Positions 17,253-24,095 of a stretch of DNA of 41,627 nt are shown piece after piece (positions within the stretch are counted from its first letter, which is position 1; each line of letters begins with the position of its first letter). The stretch comes from an uncultured Lachnospiraceae bacterium (GTDB lineage: Bacteria; Bacillota; Clostridia; Lachnospirales; Lachnospiraceae), in assembly GCA_910588755.1 (NCBI GenBank), contig CAJUQZ010000007.1:1-41627 (forward strand), given 5' to 3'. The position numbers and the translations under genes are program-made. Under the pieces are notes generated by a model. The model searched no databases. It saw only the letters and a list, made by a program, of their open reading frames with translations, and had not been told where the DNA came from.

Positions 17253-17273
17253 TTACAAATTTATCCTGTCCAT
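17253..17273 (-). other. Six-codon open frame with a strong ribosome binding site
   Basis: ATG followed by five codons and TAA (MDRINL), preceded by GGAAGGAG at good spacing. It lies upstream of the -35 box of the hemerythrin promoter, so it would be read only from a more distant transcript, such as one coming from the Nudix gene. It may be a leader peptide, a gene remnant or chance. Confidence 0.25.
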
Positions 17274-17540
17274 AATGTTCTCCTTCCCAAATATAGATGG
17301 AAAAGATTTATATGTTATTATTGTTATATGATAGCATAAATGGGCTTTTTTGTAAATTACATATATGTTTCCTGCTAATGCATTTTTCAGCTTCTTGTTA
17401 TGTAACGGCTTCGGAGGCAAGGGTCCTATGATCAGTATGCTGATGATCACAAAAACCTGTGTGTATGTGCAAGTTGTCCTAATCTGGCACCGGACAATGC
17501 ATTAATTACTCCCGGAATCATGCGTGAAAAACCGCATAGA

Positions 17541-18074
17541 TTACCTGCGCCCGTGTGCATCGTGCATTCCCCTGACCTCAAACAATTTGTCCAGAAACCA
17601 ATATGGAATCAGCGTTCCCTCCTCCTGCATTTTAAGCGCCTCCTCCTTACTGCACCATCGGGCTGCCTGCACTTCCTCCGGCTGTAAACGAAGCGCCGCA
17701 AGATCGACCTCCTGTTCTAACAGAAAATAGTCATCAAAACCATTTTTGAAATTGATCGTAAAATCTGCCCGCTTATCCGATAGATCTATCTTCAGTCCAA
17801 GCTCCTCCGCCACTTCCCGCTCTGCCGCCTGGCAGCTGTTTTCTCCCTGCAAGGCGGAGCCTGCCGCTGTCAGATCCCACATATCCGGCCAGTCCTCCTT
17901 AAAAGGCTGTCTTTGCTGAATCAGCAGTTCATTCCTGCTGTTGAAGATACAGACGTGGACTGCAAGGTGATATTCGCCATCTTTCATCGCATCTCCGCGC
18001 CTGTGCAACTTGCCCGTTTTTTCTCTGTCCTTGGTATATATATCCCACAATTCATTTTCTGTTTTATCTGCCAT
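17541..18074 (-). CDS. Nudix hydrolase (IPP-isomerase-like subgroup)
   Basis: A 177-residue Nudix protein. The Nudix box runs from G72 to about residue 94 with G72, E78, R86, E87, E90, E91 and G93 in the G-x5-E-x7-R-E-x-x-E-E-x-G spacing, so catalytic metal binding should be intact. The start (ELWDIYTKDREKTGKLHRRG) and HLAVHVCIFNSRNELLIQQR are typical of the isopentenyl-diphosphate-isomerase-like Nudix group widely found in Clostridia. That group name does not mean it makes isoprenoids; the substrate is probably a nucleoside-diphosphate derivative or similar. The ATG at 18074 was chosen for its GGGAGGAAA site and normal length; the frame is open further upstream. It starts about 110 bp below the nitroreductase and is probably the last gene of the HigA-sufC-sufB transcript. 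Confidence 0.9.
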   Translation of the reverse strand: MADKTENELWDIYTKDREKTGKLHRRGDAMKDGEYHLAVHVCIFNSRNELLIQQRQPFKEDWPDMWDLTAAGSALQGENSCQAAEREVAEELGLKIDLSDKRADFTINFKNGFDDYFLLEQEVDLAALRLQPEEVQAARWCSKEEALKMQEEGTLIPYWFLDKLFEVRGMHDAHGRR

Positions 18075-18183
18075 CTCGATTTCCTCCCGTTGAAATGGTT
18101 CCATTAGATTCCCATGGGCACAAAAGGTATAAGATCTTTCTTTCCGCAAGACCTTATACCTCTCAAAATGCATACAAATCATT

Positions 18184-18726
18184 TTACATAAACTTCACAA
18201 GCTCATCCACACTCTTTCTCTTAGGTGCAGCCGGCTCCTCATCTGCATAGCCCACAGCCACGAGCGCTGCTACCTTCTGCCCTTCCTCAACGCCGATGAT
18301 CTCCGCCACCTTCGCCTCGTCAAAGATACCGAGAATAACAGCACCTATTCCTTTGTCGTGCGCTGCCAGACAAAATGTCTGCGTCGCAAGTCCCGCGTCA
18401 AACACTTCCCAGCGGTCCTCCTTTGATGTCGTATAGGAACCATCTCTCTCAAAACCGCTTCTGCCATGCACCATGTTGACCACAACAAGTGCGGCGCAGC
18501 TCTTGATAATTCCACTGTTGTGCGCAAATCCAAGCGTCGCCTCCTCCGCGATTTTTGCCTTGATCTGGGCATCCTCAACCACTACGTAGCGCGTCACCTG
18601 TGTGTTTTTCCATGATGGCGCATAGGAAGCGGCCGCCACGATTTCCTGCATGGTATCATGCGGAACCTGCTCTGCCTTAAACTTTCTGATACTTCTTCTT
18701 GTCTCGATACACTTGATCGCCTCCAT
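18184..18726 (-). CDS. Nitroreductase-family FMN oxidoreductase
   Basis: A 180-residue FMN-dependent NAD(P)H oxidoreductase of the nitroreductase superfamily. The N-terminal R10-R-S-I-R14 (TRRSIRKF) is the usual FMN phosphate-contacting motif. APSWKNTQ matches the APSxxNxQ substrate/FMN segment, and GIGAVILGIF with VAALVAVGYADEEP is the characteristic C-terminal strand and FMN-binding turn. It is short, as are many clostridial members, and cytoplasmic. The natural substrate is not predictable; quinones, nitro compounds or flavins are typical. AGAGAGG precedes the start after a long A-rich leader. It sits 44 bp downstream of sufB and is likely co-transcribed, which may tie it to redox or iron-sulfur homeostasis, though this is only by position. 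Confidence 0.93.
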   Translation of the reverse strand: MEAIKCIETRRSIRKFKAEQVPHDTMQEIVAAASYAPSWKNTQVTRYVVVEDAQIKAKIAEEATLGFAHNSGIIKSCAALVVVNMVHGRSGFERDGSYTTSKEDRWEVFDAGLATQTFCLAAHDKGIGAVILGIFDEAKVAEIIGVEEGQKVAALVAVGYADEEPAAPKRKSVDELVKFM

Positions 18727-18770
18727 AAGCTTACCTCTCTTTCGTTTTTCTTTTTTCGTTTTTTATTCTT

Positions 18771-19688
18771 TTATTTTAAGAATCCGTTTACAATCTGCTC
18801 CTCCGCCTGCGCCTCTGTGAGCCCCAGCGTCATGAGCTTGATTAACTGCTCCCCTGCGATCTTTCCGATTGCAGCCTCGTGAATCAGGCTTGCGTCAAGG
18901 CTGTTTGCCGTGATCTCCGGGATTGCACGCACCACCGCGTTGTCCATGATGATCGCATCACACTCGGAATGGCCTGCGCACTTGTTGTTTCCATTAATAT
19001 GTGAATAAAATGTCTGCTCTGACGAATCCTTTGCCACAGAACGTGAAATCACGTTTGTGCTGGAATCCTCACCATCCAGATCAACATAGAAATTTGTCGT
19101 CGCCTTCTGCTTACCATGTGTCATCAGCTTTTCCTTAATGACCAGCTGCGCGCCCTTTCCAAGCTTTGCCCTCGTGACCCTGTCCGTGGAATCCACCCCC
19201 CGGATCTGCACCGTGTCCATCTCCATGTAGCTGTTCTCATCCATGTCCACAATTGTCTCCGGATTCATCACGCGTTCGCCTGTACCCTCACCGGAGCCAT
19301 AATGCTTCTCAACATAGCGCACCCTGGCGTTTTTTCCGATATAAAATGAATGAATACCACTGTGCTCGCTCGCCTTGTCACCGCCATTGTGGATGCCGCA
19401 GCCGGCAACGATTGTGACATCACAGTCCTCCCCGATATGAAAGTCATTGTACACCAGCTCTTTCAGCCCCGTCTGTGTCATCAGAACAGGAATATGCACA
19501 CTCTCTTTCTTCGTGCCGGGTTTGATAAATATGTCAATCCCGGGTTTGTCCTCTTTGGGAACGATCTCGATATGCTCTGTCGAGCGCCGTCCAGCTGCCT
19601 CCCCGTTTGCGCGGATATTGTAGGCACCGGCAGGCACTTCATGTAGGTCTGCTACCTGCATCAGCAATGTCTTCTGAATCTCATCCAT
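18771..19688 (-). CDS. sufB: SufB/SufD-type Fe-S cluster assembly scaffold (minimal SUF/SMS type)
   Basis: A 305-residue protein of the SufB/SufD beta-helix family, far shorter than the roughly 470-residue SufB of the full SUF system. The central right-handed beta-helix is seen in GEDCDVTIVAGCGIHNGG, SGIHSFYIGKNARVRYVEKH and GAQLVIKEKLMTHG. The C-terminal SUF core (HSECDAIIMDNAVVRAIPEI, then SLIHEAAIGKIAGEQLIKLM) carries a conserved glutamate and histidine and is the part that pairs with SufC. With only sufC beside it and no sufD, sufS or sufU, it fits the two-gene minimal system of anaerobes and archaea. The ATG at 19688 has GGGAGGGTG upstream and overlaps the end of sufC by 8 bp, so the two are translationally coupled. 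Confidence 0.9.
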   Translation of the reverse strand: MDEIQKTLLMQVADLHEVPAGAYNIRANGEAAGRRSTEHIEIVPKEDKPGIDIFIKPGTKKESVHIPVLMTQTGLKELVYNDFHIGEDCDVTIVAGCGIHNGGDKASEHSGIHSFYIGKNARVRYVEKHYGSGEGTGERVMNPETIVDMDENSYMEMDTVQIRGVDSTDRVTRAKLGKGAQLVIKEKLMTHGKQKATTNFYVDLDGEDSSTNVISRSVAKDSSEQTFYSHINGNNKCAGHSECDAIIMDNAVVRAIPEITANSLDASLIHEAAIGKIAGEQLIKLMTLGLTEAQAEEQIVNGFLK

Positions 19689-20409
19689 GAATACACCCTC
19701 CCGCATTATGCTTACACTCAAGACTGCCGTTTAACAATCCCGGCAGTATCTCCTCCTTCGTCCCCATGTTCTGTATCTCGCCGTTTGCGATGACCACAAT
19801 CCTGTCCGCAATGTCCAGAATGCGCTCCTGATGCGAGATAATCACGATATTTCCCTGTGTCTTGTCATGCATCTTCTCAAACACCTTGATCAGATTCTGA
19901 AAACTCCACAGATCAATTCCGGCCTCCGGCTCATCAAACACCGACAGCTTCATGCCGCGGGCAATCACTGTGGCAATCTCGATCCGCTTGAGCTCCCCGC
20001 CAGAAAGGCTACTGTTGACCTCGCGGTTGATATAATCCCGCGCACAGAGCCCTACCTCGGCAAGATATTTGCATGCACCCTCGACACTGAGCTTCTCGCC
20101 CGCCGCCAGCCTGATTAGGTCGAGCACTGTAATGCCTTTAAATCTTACTGGCTGTTGAAATGCAAAGCTGATACCAAGATTTGCCCTGTCTGTGATGGAG
20201 AGGTGTGTGATGTCCTCCCCCTCAAAAAAAATCTGCCCCTCCGTTGGCTGTATGATGCCCGCAATCATCCTGGCAAGCGTGGATTTCCCTCCTCCGTTTG
20301 GCCCGGTAATCGCTGTAAAGCGATCGTCTATTTTCAAATTAATATGATTTAATATATCCTTTCCGTTTTCGTCCTCAACGTGGTAGGATATATTCTTTAA
20401 CTCCAACAT
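19681..20409 (-). CDS. sufC: SufC-type ATPase for Fe-S cluster assembly
   Basis: A 242-residue soluble ABC ATPase that drives conformational change in the SufB scaffold during Fe-S cluster building. Walker A GPNGGGKST is at 36-44, the Q-loop is at FAFQQP (83-88), the ABC signature LSGGE at 135-139, Walker B LSVFDEPE around 155-162, and the H-loop in VIISHQERIL. SVFDEPEAGIDLWS is the SufC-specific version of the D-loop region. There is no membrane partner gene, which separates it from a transporter ATPase. The start ATG at 20409 has AAGGAAGGAG about 10 bases upstream. It follows the HigA-like regulator by 38 bp and overlaps sufB by 8 bp, so the three form one transcription unit. Confidence 0.95.
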   Translation of the reverse strand: MLELKNISYHVEDENGKDILNHINLKIDDRFTAITGPNGGGKSTLARMIAGIIQPTEGQIFFEGEDITHLSITDRANLGISFAFQQPVRFKGITVLDLIRLAAGEKLSVEGACKYLAEVGLCARDYINREVNSSLSGGELKRIEIATVIARGMKLSVFDEPEAGIDLWSFQNLIKVFEKMHDKTQGNIVIISHQERILDIADRIVVIANGEIQNMGTKEEILPGLLNGSLECKHNAGGCIHG

Positions 20410-20437
20410 GTGTCAGTTTCTCCTTCCTTCCATAACA

Positions 20438-20461
20438 AATCAAACAGTCACTGTATTGATT
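20438..20461. repeat. 24-nt inverted repeat at the end of the HigA-like gene
   Basis: AATCAA-ACAG-TCA-CTGT-A-TTGATT on the plus strand; ten base pairs with one bulged base. It straddles the regulator's stop codon, in front of sufC. On the minus-strand transcript no U-run follows, so it is not a standard terminator; it could adjust readthrough, stabilise the message, or be a second protein-binding site. Confidence 0.45.
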
Positions 20462-20738
20462 TTTTTGGAACAAACTCCAGCTTTAATGTCATTCCCATTC
20501 CGTCGGCAAGTCTTTTTAACAATTTTAAAGAGGGATTTCTTGTCCCATTTTCCAATTTGCTGATATCTGCCTGATCAATGCCCGTTCTCTTTGCCAGCTC
20601 TTTCTGTGAAAGGTTCTGTGATATTCTGGCGTCTACCATCACACGACTCACGTCCATTTCAGGCTGGCTGTCTTGCCACTCTTTTCCAAATTCATCATTC
20701 TGCGGCTGAGCATCCAAATATTCATCAAGCGTCTTCAT
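20448..20738 (-). CDS. XRE-family regulator, HigA antitoxin type, without a toxin gene
   Basis: A 96-residue helix-turn-helix protein. The first 35 residues (MKTLDEYLDAQPQNDEFGKE) match the N-terminal arm of HigA-type antitoxins of RelE/HigB modules. The XRE domain follows at about 38-90 (NLSQKELAKRTGIDQADISK and NGTRNPSLKLLKRLADGMGM), ending with LKLEFVP as in that family. The ATG at 20738 is preferred to a GTG at 20753. No complete toxin gene is next to it: upstream there is a strong promoter, and downstream comes sufC. Being first in the sufC-sufB unit, it probably controls its own transcription together with Fe-S assembly. A 16-bp palindrome inside the promoter is a likely operator. It has no cysteine cluster that would make it an Fe-S sensor. 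Confidence 0.87.
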   Translation of the reverse strand: MKTLDEYLDAQPQNDEFGKEWQDSQPEMDVSRVMVDARISQNLSQKELAKRTGIDQADISKLENGTRNPSLKLLKRLADGMGMTLKLEFVPKKSIQ

Positions 20739-20861
20739 ATCATGAATCACCACACCTTTCTAAATAATCCTCTCTATCATTTTTTGCTTAAATCATTTCT
20801 TCCTTATGCGTTCTATGTGTTTCTGATTCACTCCTGCCTCTTCTTTTGTGATTATATGACT

Positions 20862-20890
20862 ATAATATGGTATATATCCCATAATGTCAA
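20862..20890 (-). promoter_or_regulatory. Promoter and palindromic operator of the HigA-like/sufC/sufB operon
   Basis: On the minus strand: TTGACA (-35), 17 bp, TATTAT (-10), close to consensus. The spacer holds a near-perfect 16-bp palindrome at 20867-20882 (ATGG-N-ATATAT-N-CCAT), which overlaps the edge of the -10 box. Binding there would block RNA polymerase; the HigA-like protein encoded directly downstream is the natural candidate. Confidence 0.7.
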
Positions 20891-20927
20891 CAGTTTATTA
20901 TATAGTACAAACGAAGTAATATTTTCA

Positions 20928-21776
20928 TCAGATCTCTACCCTAAAGCAAATCTCCTGTCCATCCTCCTGCTTAGAGAGCTCCACCGTGATCTCTCCTTTG
21001 TGGCGTCTTGCAATCTGGTTTGCCTGATAGAGTCCAAGCCCCCTGTCCCCACAAAGGTCCTTCGTCGTGTATCCTTTCTCAAAAAAGCGGGGAATCTCGC
21101 TCATGGTCAGGTTTTCTACCTGGTTTTTGATGGCAAAAATCAGCTTGTCATGCTGGGCGTCAAGCACCATCTCCACCCTGTTTTTCTGCGGTGTGGCAGC
21201 CTCAAACGCGTTGTCCGTAAGGGTTCCAATGATCTCGACTAACGCGTGTTCTGACACAGGCGTTACAATCTCCTTGCTTAGCACCTGGATATCAACGTCG
21301 ATATAATCAGGCGCGCTAATAATCTTACTGTACAGAAAACCGGCAAGTATCTTGTCTGATATCCGCAACAGTGCCGGATTACAGCGCGATTTGTCCTCGT
21401 AAATGTCTTTGCAGTACGCCGACTGCGCTTCCACGAGTTCATCGTAATCCGATATTGTAATATGCATATTTAGTATCGCATTCATATGATTGTCAAACTC
21501 GTGCTGTCGCGCGCGGATATCCTTTGTCAGCTCCTCCATCGGTTTTATGTAGAGCCTGTAGATTTTCAGTTCCTGCTCCTGACGCCGCAGCGCCGCGTAA
21601 TTCTGCGCCCAGTCTAAAAGTCCCAGCAGGATAACGGAAAACACAATGCCAAACAGAACCATCACCTTGATATCCAATGTATGACTAAGATATAGGTCAA
21701 CTAGCAGATAAAACGTGATAATTAGCGCCACCACGCAAAAGATTCTGTATAAAAATTTCCGGCCAAGCTCTGCCAT
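20928..21776 (-). CDS. Sensor histidine kinase, AgrC-like GHKL type
   Basis: A 282-residue kinase with two N-terminal transmembrane segments (about 10-30 and 36-56), an unusually small sensor part compared with the six or seven segments of AgrC. A coiled helix leads to the dimerisation region with the likely phosphorylated H92 in RQHEFDNHMNAI, a variant of the AgrC-type H-box. The GHKL ATPase has the N-box TLTDNAFEA (N189), and a G-box DRGLGLYQAN near 244-253. The start ATG has AAGGGGGAG before it. It follows the LytTR regulator by 90 bp and is surely its partner. With so little exposed sequence it may sense the membrane, an accessory protein or an intracellular signal; no peptide precursor gene is visible nearby. 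Confidence 0.92.
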   Translation of the reverse strand: MAELGRKFLYRIFCVVALIITFYLLVDLYLSHTLDIKVMVLFGIVFSVILLGLLDWAQNYAALRRQEQELKIYRLYIKPMEELTKDIRARQHEFDNHMNAILNMHITISDYDELVEAQSAYCKDIYEDKSRCNPALLRISDKILAGFLYSKIISAPDYIDVDIQVLSKEIVTPVSEHALVEIIGTLTDNAFEAATPQKNRVEMVLDAQHDKLIFAIKNQVENLTMSEIPRFFEKGYTTKDLCGDRGLGLYQANQIARRHKGEITVELSKQEDGQEICFRVEI

Positions 21777-21794
21777 AATGCTCCCCCTTACTTT

Positions 21795-21810
21795 GGACAG
21801 ATTGCTGTCC
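21795..21810. repeat. Small hairpin in front of the kinase ribosome binding site
   Basis: GGACAG-ATTG-CTGTCC, a perfect 6-bp stem with a 4-nt loop, directly upstream of the GGGGGAG site of the kinase gene in the 90-bp gap after the response regulator. It may tune translation or stabilise the message between the two genes. Confidence 0.35.
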
Positions 21811-21866
21811 TATTTTCCCTTACTATACATTCTTATACATTTCTGCATCAAACGATTGAGACACTG

Positions 21867-22598
21867 TCAAATCCCCAGCTTCCTGCGCAACTCATTCTTG
21901 TATGTAGTGCCAATCTCCACCTGTTCACCATTTTTCATGCTGATGATCCCATTTACGGTATCTACATAATCAATATAATCCTGATTTACCACGCACATGC
22001 GGTGCACCTGCAGGAAGCAATCACCCGGAAGCTTCTCTAGCAGCTGCTTTATAGAAAGGTATAAAACTTTCATTTCCTCCTTCAAGAGCACAAAGCTCAC
22101 ACCTCGCGGCACTGCCTTGATACACACAATATCCTTGCAGAATAATTTGTAATTGATACCATCCTTTTTGACGATCACGTAGGCATCCCTCGTCTCTCCC
22201 TGCTGTGACAAAAACAGCAGCTTTCCGACAAGCTTCTGAATGTCCTCCTCATTGTATGGTTTTACCAGATACTGGTAACAGTGAAGCTCCCTGTAAGCGG
22301 TCAGCTCCATGTTTGCAAGTGAGGTAAGCATCACAATCGGTGTGAACGTATATTCTTTTCTCATGCGCACCTCCCGCGCAAAGGTGATCCCCGATATGTC
22401 ATCACTGTCATCCAGATCCAGATTAATGTCAAGCAAAAAAGCCTGAAAGGGCGGCTGCGCCTGATCCTCAAGCGCAGCCCTTGCCTCCTCCAGACTGTTC
22501 ACCGGAACAGCGCGGACATGTGCGGATACCCTCTCTACCATCACAGTAACCGCATCCAGGCAGTCCTTACTGTCCTCCAGTATCAATATCCTTGTCAT
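21867..22598 (-). CDS. LytTR-family response regulator
   Basis: A 243-residue two-domain regulator of the AgrA/LytR type. The receiver domain (1-125) has acidic E8-D9, phosphoacceptor D57 in AFLLDINLDLDD and K113 in YLVKPYNEED. The LytTR DNA-binding domain (about 140-243) shows the IVCIKAVPRGVSFVL strand, FLQVHRMCVVN and the closing NGEQVEIGTTYKNELRRKLG, typical of proteins that bind pairs of direct repeats upstream of their targets. The ATG at 22598 is used; the start at 22628 would add ten residues lacking a family match, and AGGAGG sits between the two. It is the partner of the GHKL kinase encoded next. Its targets are unknown; no bacteriocin or quorum-sensing peptide genes are close by. 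Confidence 0.93.
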   Translation of the reverse strand: MTRILILEDSKDCLDAVTVMVERVSAHVRAVPVNSLEEARAALEDQAQPPFQAFLLDINLDLDDSDDISGITFAREVRMRKEYTFTPIVMLTSLANMELTAYRELHCYQYLVKPYNEEDIQKLVGKLLFLSQQGETRDAYVIVKKDGINYKLFCKDIVCIKAVPRGVSFVLLKEEMKVLYLSIKQLLEKLPGDCFLQVHRMCVVNQDYIDYVDTVNGIISMKNGEQVEIGTTYKNELRRKLGI

Positions 22599-22708
22599 GT
22601 CCGGTATTCCTCCTGTTTCACATTTCATATGGGCCCTTTTATATCATATCCTTTCATAACGATAAATATTATACGTTCAAAGAGCCACTCTTAATTCTTT
22701 TGTTTATC

Positions 22709-22730
22709 CTGCGAAGGATTTCCTTCGCAG
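22709..22730. terminator. Strong hairpin just after the stomatin-like gene
   Basis: CTGCGAAGGA-TT-TCCTTCGCAG, a perfect 10-bp stem directly after the stop codon at 22733. On the minus transcript no U-run follows, so termination would be inefficient or the hairpin may instead protect the 3' end. The NfeD-stomatin unit probably ends here. Confidence 0.5.
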
Positions 22731-22732
22731 AG

Positions 22733-23644
22733 TTATTTTAAGATCTCCCCGACGGATTTCGCAAGTCCTGCGACACCCTGAATTTCGGACGGAATGATGA
22801 TCTTTGTGGACGTACCGTTTGCCGCCTTCTCAAATGCCTCGAGCTTCTTGATGGTGAGCACGGCCTCGTCGGCTCCTGCTTCCTTCAGGAATTTGATACC
22901 TTCCGCGTTTGCCATCTGTACGACACGGATCGCCTCCGCCTGACCCTCCGCCTCGCGGATTTTACGCTCCTTCTCAGCCTCCGCGCGCAGGATTGCAGCC
23001 TGCTTCTCTGCTTCTGCCTCGAGAATCGCGGATTCTTTTTGTCCTTCCGCAACAAGAATGGTCGATTTCTTCTCACCCTCTGCACGCAGGATCGCTTCTC
23101 GCCGCTCACGCTCTGCTTTCATCTGCTTCTCCATCGCATTTCTGATGGCCTCTGGCGGGATAATGTTTTTCAGCTCAACACGGTTAACCTTAATACCCCA
23201 GGGGTCTGTGGCAACGTCAAGTGCAGAACGCATGTTTGTATTAATAATTTCCCTCGATGTCAGTGTCTGATCAAGCTCCATCTCACCGATAATGTTACGC
23301 AGTGTTGTCGCCGTCAGCTTTTCGATTGCCATAATCGGATTGTCCACGCCATATGCGTACATCTTCGGATCGGTAATCTGAAAGAAGACTACCGTATCAA
23401 TCTGCATGGTAACGTTATCTTTTGTAATCACAGGCTGCGGCGGAAAATCTACGACCTGCTCCTTTAAGTTCACCCTCTTGGCAACCCTGTCAAGAAACGG
23501 CACCTTAAAATGAAGTCCTACGCCCCATGTGGTGTCGTATCCGCCAAGCCGCTCGATGACATACGCGGATGCCTGCGGTACAATACGGACATTCGTCGCC
23601 AGTAAAACAATAATAACAAACAAAATAATCAATAAAACGATCAT
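22733..23644 (-). CDS. SPFH/stomatin-like membrane protein (band 7, QmcA-like)
   Basis: A 303-residue SPFH protein with one N-terminal membrane anchor (about 2-20, MIVLLIILFVIIVLLATNVR), the band-7 domain (about 22-180, with VPQASAYVIERLGGYDTTW and PWGIKVNRVELKNIIPP), and a long helical region (about 180-250) built of repeated A-E-(G/A)-x-K units such as ILRAEGEKK and ILEAEAEKQ, then a short C-terminal region. Proteins like this form membrane-bound oligomeric cages that organise microdomains and bind proteases such as FtsH. It is encoded after two NfeD proteins, the usual partners of bacterial stomatins. The start ATG at 23644 has GGAGGAGAAG upstream. It is a stomatin/QmcA type, not a flotillin, judging by length and by the lack of a long Ala-Glu repeat region. 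Confidence 0.94.
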   Translation of the reverse strand: MIVLLIILFVIIVLLATNVRIVPQASAYVIERLGGYDTTWGVGLHFKVPFLDRVAKRVNLKEQVVDFPPQPVITKDNVTMQIDTVVFFQITDPKMYAYGVDNPIMAIEKLTATTLRNIIGEMELDQTLTSREIINTNMRSALDVATDPWGIKVNRVELKNIIPPEAIRNAMEKQMKAERERREAILRAEGEKKSTILVAEGQKESAILEAEAEKQAAILRAEAEKERKIREAEGQAEAIRVVQMANAEGIKFLKEAGADEAVLTIKKLEAFEKAANGTSTKIIIPSEIQGVAGLAKSVGEILK

Positions 23645-23706
23645 ACTTACTTCTCCTCCTCATACATTTCAATCAATTTGACAGCTGCGTTTTACCCAAT
23701 ATTTTA

Positions 23707-24087
23707 TTACCCCTCCCCACATTTTTCTACAATCAGTTTGAAACCCTTGCAATCAACGATTTTCACAAGACTTCCAGCAACGATTTTGTTTCTGTCATCG
23801 GCAGCCTGCACAGTCCAATCCTGACCATTCACCACAACACAGCCTCCCCCGACGGTATTGTCAACGTCCTGTGAAACACGCACTACTTTACCGATAATAC
23901 CCTTGTAAGTCCTTCTTGTACGTATACTACTAATATATCTTTTCATTGAAGGTCTTGCGAAGATCAGCATGCCCAGTGATACCAGCAGAAATACAATCAG
24001 ATGAAATATCATGCCGCAACACAATATTGCGATGATGGCTTCCACCCAGACACCAACCATATTATATGATTCGCCCATAACCTGCAC
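23707..24087 (-). CDS. NfeD-like protein, shortened second copy
   Basis: A 126-residue NfeD-type protein that duplicates the gene just upstream. From FLLVSLGMLIFARPS to the end the two align without gaps, sharing GIIGKVVR, QDVDN, VVNGQ(E/D)WTV and DDRNKI. The C-terminal OB-fold (about 50-120) is intact. The N-terminus, however, is short and diverged (MVGVWVEAIIAILCCGMIFH) and has lost the first transmembrane segment of the normal protein. The start is uncertain: GTG at 24087 lies about 15 bases after AGGAGGG, and ATG codons at 24078 and further in have weaker sites. It may be a partner subunit specialised after duplication, or a decaying copy. The stomatin gene follows after 62 bp. Confidence 0.82.
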   Translation of the reverse strand: MQVMGESYNMVGVWVEAIIAILCCGMIFHLIVFLLVSLGMLIFARPSMKRYISSIRTRRTYKGIIGKVVRVSQDVDNTVGGGCVVVNGQDWTVQAADDRNKIVAGSLVKIVDCKGFKLIVEKCGEG

Positions 24088-24095
24088 TCAGCTTT

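Larger units (their letters stand above)
17118..17540. other. Intergenic region upstream of the hemerythrin fusion gene
   Basis: About 420 bp without a convincing long gene. It contains the promoter at 17218-17247, a six-codon frame with a strong ribosome binding site at 17253-17273, and two weak inverted repeats: TTGTCC/GGACAA at 17474-17497 and overlapping TGATCA sites near 17427-17448. A 65-codon minus-strand frame crosses it, but it has no ribosome binding site and no recognisable sequence. Confidence 0.6.

Noticed and set aside
17253..17450. 65-codon minus-strand frame before the hemerythrin gene
   Set aside because: It lacks a ribosome binding site and a recognisable domain; only its last six codons follow a good initiation site.
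20448..20738. Complete HigBA toxin-antitoxin pair
   Set aside because: Only the antitoxin-like gene is intact; the upstream frame is 29 codons, starts inside the promoter and cannot be a working toxin.
23100..23400. Alanine/glutamate repeats in the stomatin gene as DNA repeats
   Set aside because: They are codon-level reflections of the helical A-E-x-K protein repeat, normal in SPFH proteins.
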